From Sinorhizobium sp. B11 (GTDB lineage: Bacteria > Pseudomonadota > Alphaproteobacteria > Rhizobiales > Rhizobiaceae), in contig CP091034.1 of NCBI GenBank assembly GCA_039725955.1, positions 2,604,001 through 2,668,000 on the forward strand: a stretch of DNA of 64,000 nucleotides, read 5' to 3'. A program made the position numbers and the translations under genes. Below, piece by piece: positions 40,610 to 48,744 of the stretch. A model generated the notes under the pieces. The model was not told the DNA's origin. It was given only the letters and a program-made list of their open reading frames with translations, and did not search any database. Numbering within the stretch: position 1 is the stretch's first letter; each line of letters begins with the position of its first letter.

Positions 40610-41281
40610 TCATTGCGGCAGCGGCTTGCCGGTCTGTTCGGCCATCATGTATTCCGCATACCAGTCCGGCCAGTTCTCGTCATGTTTGCCGCCATTGCGC
40701 TTCTCATGCTCGCCATGGGCTTCGGCCGCCCGGCGCAGCCCCGCGGCGAGGTCTTTCGCGGTACCGAAAGCGGCAAGGTCGGAGGTAATTCGCCCCGGCA
40801 GCCGGGCGGTGATTTCCTGGAAGAGCCAGCCATTGCCGTCAGGGTCGTTGAAGGCCGCGAAGGAGCGGTAGCTGCTGCGGTCGGGATCGGGGCCATTGAC
40901 CCGGCGCCGGCCGAAGAGATAGGGCACGTCAGGCCCGCCATAGACCTCTCCCTCGGGATGAAAGGCCTCGCTGACCTCTACCCCGCGCTCCCGCAGCTCC
41001 TTTCTGGTCGCCTCGATATCGGAGACGATGAGATAGAGCCCCTGTGCGGAGCCAGGTGCCGCCGGCGTAACGTTCTTCCCGAAGATGACGGATGCGTTCG
41101 AGCCCGGCGGGGTGAACTGGATCACCCTGTAGTCTTCACCTGAGGAATAGTCTGCATCGAGGCGCCAGCCGAGCCCGCCATAGAAGGCCTTGGCGCGATC
41201 GACATCCGAAACGGGCACGACAATGATCTCCAGCTTCATCTCGCTCGTGCCGTTGCCGGCCCTGTTGCTTGCATCGCTCAT
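40610..41281 (-). CDS. VOC/glyoxalase-superfamily protein
   Basis: A 223-residue protein of the vicinal-oxygen-chelate superfamily: IIVVPVSDVDRAKAFYGGLG and VIQFTPPGSNASVIFG in the first half, GLYLIVSDIEATRKELRERG and FAAFNDPDGNGWLFQEI in the second. It continues with a charged C-terminal extension ending in DWYAEYMMAEQTG. Members include glyoxalases, dioxygenases and antibiotic-binding proteins; function is unresolved. The start at 41281 follows GGGAGGGGAAG. Confidence 0.88.
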   Translation of the reverse strand: MSDASNRAGNGTSEMKLEIIVVPVSDVDRAKAFYGGLGWRLDADYSSGEDYRVIQFTPPGSNASVIFGKNVTPAAPGSAQGLYLIVSDIEATRKELRERGVEVSEAFHPEGEVYGGPDVPYLFGRRRVNGPDPDRSSYRSFAAFNDPDGNGWLFQEITARLPGRITSDLAAFGTAKDLAAGLRRAAEAHGEHEKRNGGKHDENWPDWYAEYMMAEQTGKPLPQ

Positions 41282-41386
41282 GATCTTCCCCCTCCCATCG
41301 TCACGACGATGGTGTTGATGATGACGGCGATGCGGCAGATGCATCGCCCGCTCCACTCTACCACGTTGCGGGTCGATGATCTCTCT

Positions 41387-42319
41387 TCACGGCTCCCGCG
41401 GCATCGCCTTGATGAAATCGATGAAGGCGCGCAGCGGCGCCGGCACCAGGCGCCGGCCGGGATAATAGAGAAAGGGACCGGAGAAACTCTGCCACCAGGG
41501 CTCCAGCACAGGCTCCAGCACGCCACCTTCAAAATAGGGCTTCAGCCAATCCTCGAAAGTGAAGACGATACCGGTGCCGGCAATCGCCGCGTCAACGGCG
41601 AGATCCGTGCCGCCACCATTCTGGACGATCAGCGGGCTCGGCGGATCAACCCTGACGATCTCGCCGTCGCGCTCGAACTCCCAGACCGGGATGGCGCGGC
41701 CGGCAAAGCGGCCGCGAATGCAGGCATGGTGAAGCAGGTCGCGCGGATGCTGCGGCCGGCCGTGCTCTTCCAGGTAGGCGGCTGAAGCCGCACCGGCATA
41801 ACGCTGGAGACGCGGGCCGATCGGCACGGCGATCATGTCCTGTTCCAGCCGCTCGTCATAGCGGATGCCGGCATCGCAGCCGGCGGCGATGATATCGACG
41901 AAATTCTCCTCGGTAACGACTTCGAGGCGAATATCCGGATAAGCTCTCAGAAATGCCGGCACGATGCGTGGCAGCACCAGCCGCGCTGCGCTCACGGGCA
42001 CATTGAGCTTTAGCGAACCCGCCGGCCGGTCGCGAAAATCCTTCACGAAGTCGAGCGCGGCATCGATCTCGCCGAAGGCCGGGCCGAGCCGCTCCATCAG
42101 GCCGCGACCGGCCTCCGTCGGCACCACGCTGCGTGTCGTGCGGTTGAAGAGCCGCACCCCAAGCTCCGCCTCCAGCCGGCGCACCGCATCGCTGAGCGCC
42201 GAGGAGCTCATATGGCTCACCCGCGCTGCCTCGCGAAAACCGCCGGCCCTTGCGACGACGAGAAAGGCGCTGACATCGCTGATCTCAGGCACACCCTGTT
42301 TCATAGTCTGAGTTCCCAT
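41387..42319 (-). CDS. LysR-family regulator
   Basis: A 310-residue LysR regulator: FLVVARAGGFREAARVSHMS and SDAVRRLEAELGVRLFNRTT in the DNA-binding part, LKLNVPVSAARLVLPRIVPA opening the effector domain. It diverges from an aldo/keto reductase gene 103 bases away, the classical arrangement in which the regulator controls its neighbour. Two ATG codons five residues apart are possible starts (42319 and 42304); the first has AGGAC upstream. Confidence 0.92.
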   Translation of the reverse strand: MGTQTMKQGVPEISDVSAFLVVARAGGFREAARVSHMSSSALSDAVRRLEAELGVRLFNRTTRSVVPTEAGRGLMERLGPAFGEIDAALDFVKDFRDRPAGSLKLNVPVSAARLVLPRIVPAFLRAYPDIRLEVVTEENFVDIIAAGCDAGIRYDERLEQDMIAVPIGPRLQRYAGAASAAYLEEHGRPQHPRDLLHHACIRGRFAGRAIPVWEFERDGEIVRVDPPSPLIVQNGGGTDLAVDAAIAGTGIVFTFEDWLKPYFEGGVLEPVLEPWWQSFSGPFLYYPGRRLVPAPLRAFIDFIKAMPREP

Positions 42320-42320
42320 T

Positions 42321-42368
42321 GATTGTCCTGCAAGCTGGACAGCCCGTCCGGATTATAGCCGATTGTCC
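42321..42368. promoter_or_regulatory. Two GATTGTCC direct repeats in the LysR/AKR intergenic region
   Basis: GATTGTCC occurs at 42321-42328 and 42361-42368, 40 bases start to start (close to four helical turns), between the divergent LysR and aldo/keto reductase genes. They are plausible regulator half-sites; weak evidence because a clear T-N11-A box is not seen. Confidence 0.35.
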
Positions 42369-42422
42369 GGGAAGTGATACAGGCCTATCTGCTTTCCTGC
42401 CTTCAATCGGAGATGAGATTTC

Positions 42423-43301
42423 ATGTCTACTGTCGAAAATTCCGGAAGCTTCAAGCTCGGCGATCGCGTGGTAAAGCGCCTCGGCTATGGGGCCATGCAG
42501 CTCGCCGGCAAGGGCGTCTTCGGCCCGCCACGGGATCGCGATGAAGCCATCGCCGTGCTGCGCGAAGCCGTCGAAAGCGGCGTCAACCACATCGATACCA
42601 GCGATTTCTACGGCCCCTACGTCACCAATGAGATTATCAGGGAAGCGCTGCATCCCTATGGAGATGATCTCGTCATCGTCACCAAGGTCGGCGCGCTGCG
42701 CGGATCCGACGCCTCCTGGAACCCGGCCTTTTCGAAGGAAGAGCTGACCGCGGCGATCCACAGCAACCTGAAAAACCTCGGCCTCGACGTGATCGAGGTG
42801 GTCAACCTGCGCGCCATGTTCGATGTGCACGGCCCGGCCGAAGGCTCGCTCGAGGCGCCGCTGACGGTTCTGGCCGAGCTGCAGCAGCAGGGCCTGATCA
42901 AACATATCGGCCTGTCGAATGCCACGGCAAAACAGGTGGATGACGGCCGCAGGATCACCGAGATCGTCTGCGTTCAGAACCAGTACAACCTCGCCAACCG
43001 CGGCGATGACGCGCTGATCGACAAGCTCGTCTCGGAAGGCACCGCCTACGTGCCCTTCTTCCCGCTCGGCGGCTTCTCGCCCTTGCAGTCCTCGACGCTC
43101 TCCGAGGTCGCCACCCGCCTCAATGCCACGCCGCTGCAGGTGGCACTCGCCTGGCTCCTGAAACGCGCGCCGAACATCCTGCTGATCCCCGGCACGTCTT
43201 CGCGCGGCCATCTCAGGGAAAATCTCGCGGTGGCCGATATCGAACTGTCGCCCGAGGTCATGACGCAACTCGACGGCATTGCCGCAGCGAAAGGCGCCTG
43301 A
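42423..43301 (+). CDS. Aldo/keto reductase
   Basis: A 292-residue AKR-fold oxidoreductase. VKRLGYGAMQLAGKGVFGPP at the start, NHIDTSDFYGPYVTNEIIRE with the catalytic Asp and Tyr near residues 58-63, VIVTKVG with the Lys near 86, and IKHIGLSNAT near 160 are typical. The C-terminal cofactor region is NILLIPGTSSRGHLRENL. NADPH-dependent reduction of a carbonyl compound; substrate unknown. Probably controlled by the divergent LysR. A hairpin follows 17 bases after the stop. Confidence 0.93.
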   Translation: MSTVENSGSFKLGDRVVKRLGYGAMQLAGKGVFGPPRDRDEAIAVLREAVESGVNHIDTSDFYGPYVTNEIIREALHPYGDDLVIVTKVGALRGSDASWNPAFSKEELTAAIHSNLKNLGLDVIEVVNLRAMFDVHGPAEGSLEAPLTVLAELQQQGLIKHIGLSNATAKQVDDGRRITEIVCVQNQYNLANRGDDALIDKLVSEGTAYVPFFPLGGFSPLQSSTLSEVATRLNATPLQVALAWLLKRAPNILLIPGTSSRGHLRENLAVADIELSPEVMTQLDGIAAAKGA

Positions 43302-43318
43302 CTCAACGGAAGGTACGG

Positions 43319-43343
43319 AACGCGGCGGATCACCTGCCGCGTT
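43319..43343 (+). terminator. Hairpin terminator after the aldo/keto reductase gene
   Basis: AACGCGGC and GCCGCGTT form a perfect 8-bp stem with a 9-nt loop, followed by TTCG. Good position for ending the AKR transcript. Confidence 0.65.
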
Positions 43344-43560
43344 TCGAAGCCCACATTACGGCCCCTCCCCAGATTGACGAATCGCGCCGGCAACGACATC
43401 TTTCGCTCAGGCGTGGCCTGCGCCCAACCTCCAGCGATCCTCCCCGGCAGGGTCTTCAAAACGGAGGCAAAGGGACTTCCGTCTCGGGTTCGAAAACCTA
43501 GGTCCGATCGCTCGGGCGTGGTTGCCGGGGAACATGCGTCCGTGACGGAAAGGCCAGACA

Positions 43561-44554
43561 ATGACCCAGAACGGAAATCTCAAACGCAGGGTTCGCGCCC
43601 GCGCTGCAAAAACCGGCGAATCCTACACCTCAGCCCTCGCCAGTCTCCGCAAACCAAATCCGGATGAGCCCGCCGGGAAATCCCTGCGGCTAGCCGTGGC
43701 CCAGACTTCTGTTTGCTTCGATCCATGCGATGCCTCGGCATTCCGCGCCAACGGCCGCCGAGATGCGTCGCCTCATGGGTGAAGCGAGCAAGGCCGGCGT
43801 CCGCCTGATCCACTTCCCGGAGGGAACGCTCTGCTTTCCGAGCAAGCGCCTCCTTTCCGAAATCGGCCCAAGGGAGATCGGCGCTGCCGACTGGAGCCGT
43901 TACCAATGGGAGGTCCTGCGCGAGGAGCTGGAGGAGACGAGAAATCACGCAAGGGAATTGAAGCTCTGGACGGTCTTCGGCGCGCCGCACAGGCTGACCC
44001 CGCCGCACCGGCCGCATAACAGCCTCTATGTCATTTCAGACCGGGGCGAGCTGGTGACGCGTTATGACGAGCGCCTGCTTTCCCACACCAAGATTTCCTT
44101 CATGTATTCGCCGGGCAGAATCCCCGTCACCTTCGAGGTGGACGGCATGCGCTTCGGCTGCGCTGCCGGCATAGAGTCGCATTATCACGAGATCTTCACC
44201 GAATATGAGCGGCTCGACGTCGATTGCGTGCTCTTCTCCACTTCGGGCGAAGTCCCCTCCGCCGCTCCTCCCTTCGCTGCTGAAGTCCTGGGAGTTGCGG
44301 CCAGCAACACATTCTGGGTGAGCTACGCTGCCCATGCGCCGCAAAGCGTCATCGCCCCCTGCGGCATCGCCGGCCCCAAGGGCCAGTGGGCAGCTCGTTG
44401 CCCTGATGATGGCAAACCCGGCATCGCAATCGCCGAAATCACCACCGACCCGGCCAATCTCGCCCGCCCCTGGCGGCGCACCGCCCGCGGCGATCTCTAC
44501 CGGCCGCACCAGATCGAGGGAGATCCGAGGAGCGACAGCCGCGAGGCTTTCTGA
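43561..44554 (+). pseudogene. Frameshifted carbon-nitrogen-hydrolase-like gene
   Basis: Two overlapping frames together make one nitrilase-superfamily protein. The first (43561-43782) gives an unusual basic N-terminus (LKRRVRARAAKTGESYTSAL) and the first strand LRLAVAQTSVCFDP, then runs out of frame. The second (open from 43730 to 44554) continues with PTAAEMRRLMGEASKAG and LIHFPEGTLCFPSK. The shift lies near 43730-43760. The Glu of FPEG is kept, but the usual Lys position reads RYDERLL and the Cys position reads GCAAGIESHY, so two of three catalytic residues are absent. It could be a recent pseudogene or contain a sequencing error. Confidence 0.72.
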
Positions 44555-44612
44555 AGCGGCAGGGGCAATTCCGGCAGAACCGTGCAGCGATTGTGCTGGA
44601 ATTGCATGCTGA

Positions 44613-45137
44613 TCACTTCAGGAAAAGACCGGTCACGGCAAGCCCCGCGCCAACCCCGTAGATCAGCACCATAGCTGCATACACGCAAGCGGTTGGAAAT
44701 GCATATTCCCAGCCGGATGGTAGTTCCACAAATCCTGAGACTATGCATCCCACGAGACCGGTTACCAAAAAATGCCACTTGTCGATTGGTTTCTCATCCA
44801 CGCCATCAGAAGGCCTGATCTCTTCAGGAGGGTGGAATTTTAGCCGAAACCGGTTTGTCGAAACGATGACCACCATCATGATGAGACCGGACCACCCAAG
44901 CCCCCGCCCCAGATAATCGGTCCGTTCATCGCTTATTGAGTGAGAAGCCAGATCCACCTGCCAGAGGCATATGATGCACGTTACATAGACAAGGATCGCG
45001 CCGGTCAGCACGCAGAAAAAGGCCAGCAGCGAATAGAGCTGCCCCTTCGGCAATAGCCGCGCCCAATATCTCGCCCCAAACCAAGCCGCCATGAAGGTGG
45101 GCACGAGGGTGGAGGCAAAGCCCAGATTGGAAGTCAT
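44613..45137 (-). CDS. Four-helix membrane protein, function unknown
   Basis: A 174-residue protein with about four hydrophobic segments (STLVPTFMAAWFGARYW, LLAFFCVLTGAILVYVTCII, GLGWSGLIMMVVIV, FPTACVYAAMVLIYGVGAGL) and a charged central loop with HPPEEIRPSDG. No family recognised. It lies 14 bases after the secreted protein gene on the same strand, so the two are probably one operon within the segment that separates the two phage-like blocks. Confidence 0.65.
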   Translation of the reverse strand: MTSNLGFASTLVPTFMAAWFGARYWARLLPKGQLYSLLAFFCVLTGAILVYVTCIICLWQVDLASHSISDERTDYLGRGLGWSGLIMMVVIVSTNRFRLKFHPPEEIRPSDGVDEKPIDKWHFLVTGLVGCIVSGFVELPSGWEYAFPTACVYAAMVLIYGVGAGLAVTGLFLK

Positions 45138-45151
45138 GCGCGCTCGGCCCC

Positions 45152-45871
45152 CTAGCGCTGGTCGGGCGGCGACCAGCTCTTGCAGCCGTCACGGCAATAT
45201 TGCGGGAAGGCCGCGCTCGCGCTTGCCAGTGTGGGGTAGATCATGACGGTGGTGACATTCCCCGCCCTGCTGACTGAGACAAGAAACATTCCGGCCGGCA
45301 GGCTGTTGAGGTAGGCATCGCCATTGGGGAAGGCAGCACCAGGCCGCGGCAGCTTCGTCGCTCGGGAAGCAACGAAGCTGATTGCCTGCAGGCTCTGATT
45401 GTCCTTGGCCAGATAACCGGAAAACCGCCTCTTGGCCTCCTCCTCGCCCAGATCATGGACAGCTTTGATGATGTCGATCGTAACATTCCTGGTCACAAGA
45501 TGGACAGGCACATCCTCGTTTTGATGGGAAAAGCCTGATGAACCGACGATCTCCCAGAAGCTGTCGGCGCGATTGGGCGTGAACTCTCCGTAAAGTGCGC
45601 GGCCATCCAGCATGCCGATCCGGAACGTGCCGATCTGATCGCCGACCTCAACTTCATCGAAACACACGCTTTTCCGCTCTCCGACATCGCAGGCATACCA
45701 GCCCTGCTGCAACAGGATGCTCTCATAGGCATCCCCTATCCGCACGCCGAATATGAACTCCGCAGGCCCGCCATTTTCAGGCTCCGCCGCAGGGGAAGCC
45801 GATGGCAGGAAAAACAGAAACAGGCCAACGCCCGCAGCCCCCAGCCGACGAGCGAAGCTCCTCAAAAACAT
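45152..45871 (-). CDS. Secreted hypothetical protein
   Basis: A 239-residue protein with a signal peptide (LGAAGVGLFLFFLPSASPAA). The mature region has mixed strands and helices, with FGVRIGDAYESILLQQGWYA, two possible disulfide pairs (CDVGERKSVC, CRDGC) and YLAKDNQSLQAISFVAS. The family is not recognised. ATG 45871 (MFLRSF) is chosen because it begins directly before the signal peptide and has GAGGGG upstream; the longer frame from 45937 would not be exported. It is upstream of the four-helix membrane protein gene. Confidence 0.6.
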   Translation of the reverse strand: MFLRSFARRLGAAGVGLFLFFLPSASPAAEPENGGPAEFIFGVRIGDAYESILLQQGWYACDVGERKSVCFDEVEVGDQIGTFRIGMLDGRALYGEFTPNRADSFWEIVGSSGFSHQNEDVPVHLVTRNVTIDIIKAVHDLGEEEAKRRFSGYLAKDNQSLQAISFVASRATKLPRPGAAFPNGDAYLNSLPAGMFLVSVSRAGNVTTVMIYPTLASASAAFPQYCRDGCKSWSPPDQR

Positions 45872-45980
45872 GCCCCTCACAGACCACCCCTGGCGCCCGC
45901 AGACGCTTCCGTCACCTCGGCCTCGCGCGTTATCCATCTCTCCCCTTCAAGCCGTCTTGCCGCCATGACGCATCATGTCT

Positions 45981-46331
45981 CTACCGAAAATCGTTCAGAT
46001 GATTGAGGTCACCGAGATAGCCGAGGCCCGAAAGCACGAGCACGGCGATCAGGCCGGACAGCACGCCGGCAAAGCGATCGCCGCTTTTGCGCCTGACGAA
46101 GCGAACGATGAAGAGAACGATCAGGCCGACGACAAACGACGGCAGCGAGCCGCCGATGATCTCGCCGATAAGTCGCGGCCCTGCCGACGCCGGATAGGCC
46201 GTCGCCGCAACGATACGGCGCACCACAATGCAGACCAGCGCGGCCGCCGCCAGGATCGCAATTCCCGATCCCATACCACCTTTGCCACCAGCCGAAGCCC
46301 CACGCATATCAGTCCCATTCACCACCGGCAC
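45981..46331 (-). CDS. Small three-helix membrane protein
   Basis: A 116-residue protein with a glycine-rich start (GTDMRGASAGGKGGMGSG) and three hydrophobic segments (AILAAAALVCIVVRRIVAA, LPSFVVGLIVLFIVRFV, FAGVLSGLIAVLVLSGLGYL). No known family. It is divergent from the large phage-type gene at 46400, only 68 bases away, so the two may share a promoter region. Confidence 0.6.
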   Translation of the reverse strand: MPVVNGTDMRGASAGGKGGMGSGIAILAAAALVCIVVRRIVAATAYPASAGPRLIGEIIGGSLPSFVVGLIVLFIVRFVRRKSGDRFAGVLSGLIAVLVLSGLGYLGDLNHLNDFR

Positions 46332-46399
46332 TCCTCCCCCGATTTATAAAATAACCCTTCCGCATCTACCCCTGTCTCTCGGCCGAACGGGGGACAGTC

Positions 46400-48712
46400 A
46401 TGGACAGTGTGCAGAACAATAACGCCTTGTCGCGGAAGCAAGCTCGGCAGGCCGCCGCCACTGCAAGCAGCATTATTCAATCATCGGATGAAAATCCAGA
46501 TCAAGTTGCAGAAGATAGGGATCTCGCGGTCACGTATGTGCGCGTTACCGGAAACCCACCCCCACCTCGCCAGATGATGCCGGGGAATCGCGAGTTTCTT
46601 CAGGGAATTATTGAGGCCGAACGCAACAGACTTATTCTGTCTTTGTCACCGCGGACGGCAACCTGGCTCAGCGAAAACCCCACCGCAGCGGTGTTGGCGA
46701 AGGATGATATCCACAACCTAGGCTCACTCGAACACGCAGCGCAAAGGTTCGGAGAGACGCCGAAGGCCATCCCTCAAACGAGTACTCCGGCCGCAGAACC
46801 CGTCGCTCAAGCCAGCCGAACTGCCGCGCCATCTGCAAGCCCCGTTGCCCAATCTCGGGGGCGCGTCGCCCCAATAGCGCAATCCGTCACTCCAGCCGGC
46901 GGTACCGCGATGATGGAGACCGTAGTCAGCGACGTACCAGCGACCGCGCCAACCACGGGCACTGCGACCTCAGTAGCCAATGAGGCACTCAGCGATGACG
47001 AGCAAAAAAAAGAGGAACTCATTGCCGAGATCCGCAATGCGGGGGGCTTGTCTACTGAAGAATATGAAGCACTCAAGGAAAGAGTCCGGACACAGTCGTG
47101 GTTCGATGCAACTACCGCCAATCTCTATTTAGAGGCCGTCTATGAAGGAAGGGCTACGGCGGATGACATCAATGACATTTATGCGCAGCTGCAATCTCGG
47201 CACAGCAAGGTAACAACCGAGAGCGGTGTCCAGAATTTCAAGGAGCTGGGGAAGGGCACTGCCACAGGTGTCGTTGTCGGCGCCGGTCGCATAATGGAAG
47301 GCCCCGGTCAACTTATCAATAGCAGCCAGTCGGAAGCGCAAAAGGCACTCATGGTCAAGATCGCCAGAGCCGCGTCGCTATCACCTCATGAGGTCGATCT
47401 ATTACGTTTGAAAATCGATCAGCAAAACATCCTTCCGCGGGATCTTGCGCAGAGGGTTATGTCTGAGGTGTTGGCGGGGGACACGGTACCTGAGGATGTC
47501 GAGCAGCGGTTTGCCCCTTTGCTGCAAGGGGTGTCTGAAGCCTTGCAATCCGGAGGACAACACCTCGCCGACTACGGCAAGACCATGCTGCCAGCGGCAC
47601 CGGGGTATGAAAACAGCGTCGGCCGAGTGAGCGGGGAAACCCTGGGTCAGGCGCTGCTCGGAGCCGGGGCGACCGTTGTTTTCGGTCCAGCAGCCGGCCT
47701 TGTTGTAGAATCGGCGCGAGCAGCAGGAGACGGAGCTGCTGCTGCGAGAGAAGCGAACCGGCCAGAGGACCAGCAAACCATGGCGGCAATGTCCTACGCG
47801 CCGACCGCGCTCGTTGATCGCATCCCATTCGGAGAAGCTGCCTCGTTTGTACTGAAGCACCTTCCCTTGAACACAGTCGTGCGACATTTGGCCAAGACAA
47901 TCTTCAAGGAAGGCGCAGCACAGGCAAGTCAACTTCTCGCCCAGAACACCATCAAGCACTACCTGATCGACCCCAAGCAGGAGATATTCGAAAAGTTCAA
48001 GGAGACGTTCATCGCAGGCGGCCTTGCCGGCGTGGGAAAAGAAATTTTAGTGGACCTCGGCGAAATAGGTATCAAGGCCCTCACGCGCGGTCGCGGTTCT
48101 GCGCATATTTCTGCCTCCCGCCCCGAAGCGGCGATTCAGGACCGCCAGCAATTTGAAGAACTGGCGACGACAGCAGAGTCGTCTCAATTTCGCCAGCGCG
48201 ACCCTGAAGGGCATCGAGAGCACACCGCCGAAGTGCTGAAAGACACCAAAGTCGAGCACTTCTACACGTCGCCCGAGAGTGTGGACAACTATGGAAAGGC
48301 GACAGGCGCGGATCCGTTCGGTCTGAACGACACTCCCGCCATGCAGGTGGCAAAAGATACCGGCAGCGATCTGAAGATCCCAACTACCGACTACCTGGCC
48401 AAATCCACTCCTTCCAAAGCGGACGCGGACTTCAGGGACAGTATGCGATTCGGCGCCGACGCCCTCAACCATTCCGAAGCCCTTGCTTCGCATATCGGCG
48501 TGCCTGCGCCCGGTCTCAATCCGAGAGTTAAGCAGAACGGCCCCTACATCGCCACTGGATACGTGGGCAACCAAAAGGTCGATGATTACGCGGTTTCGCA
48601 TTCTCCCAATGCCGATCCCACCGCGAAGAAGATGGGGCGCGTCGGAAATTCAGGAAACACGAAGCGCAACCCCAGCGGGCTGAGCATCACCAGCACCCGC
48701 CCACAGCCCTGA
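46400..48712 (+). CDS. Large virion-type protein, first half of a split polyvalent protein
   Basis: A 770-residue protein. The first 200 residues are polar with a Thr/Pro/Ala linker. The middle has a glycine/alanine-rich amphipathic region (GATVVFGPAAGLVVESARAA) that may insert into membranes. Near the end, TGSDLKIPTTDYLAK recalls a block found inside giant podovirus virion proteins just ahead of a peptidase-like module. The following gene begins with that module, so the pair looks like one giant protein divided in two. The DNA is less GC-rich than its surroundings. Likely ejected or internal phage protein; no enzymatic motif was found. The upstream gap is 68 bases. Confidence 0.6.
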   Translation: MDSVQNNNALSRKQARQAAATASSIIQSSDENPDQVAEDRDLAVTYVRVTGNPPPPRQMMPGNREFLQGIIEAERNRLILSLSPRTATWLSENPTAAVLAKDDIHNLGSLEHAAQRFGETPKAIPQTSTPAAEPVAQASRTAAPSASPVAQSRGRVAPIAQSVTPAGGTAMMETVVSDVPATAPTTGTATSVANEALSDDEQKKEELIAEIRNAGGLSTEEYEALKERVRTQSWFDATTANLYLEAVYEGRATADDINDIYAQLQSRHSKVTTESGVQNFKELGKGTATGVVVGAGRIMEGPGQLINSSQSEAQKALMVKIARAASLSPHEVDLLRLKIDQQNILPRDLAQRVMSEVLAGDTVPEDVEQRFAPLLQGVSEALQSGGQHLADYGKTMLPAAPGYENSVGRVSGETLGQALLGAGATVVFGPAAGLVVESARAAGDGAAAAREANRPEDQQTMAAMSYAPTALVDRIPFGEAASFVLKHLPLNTVVRHLAKTIFKEGAAQASQLLAQNTIKHYLIDPKQEIFEKFKETFIAGGLAGVGKEILVDLGEIGIKALTRGRGSAHISASRPEAAIQDRQQFEELATTAESSQFRQRDPEGHREHTAEVLKDTKVEHFYTSPESVDNYGKATGADPFGLNDTPAMQVAKDTGSDLKIPTTDYLAKSTPSKADADFRDSMRFGADALNHSEALASHIGVPAPGLNPRVKQNGPYIATGYVGNQKVDDYAVSHSPNADPTAKKMGRVGNSGNTKRNPSGLSITSTRPQP

Positions 48713-48744
48713 ACGCCTGCCGAGTTCCCGAGAGGATTCCCGTT

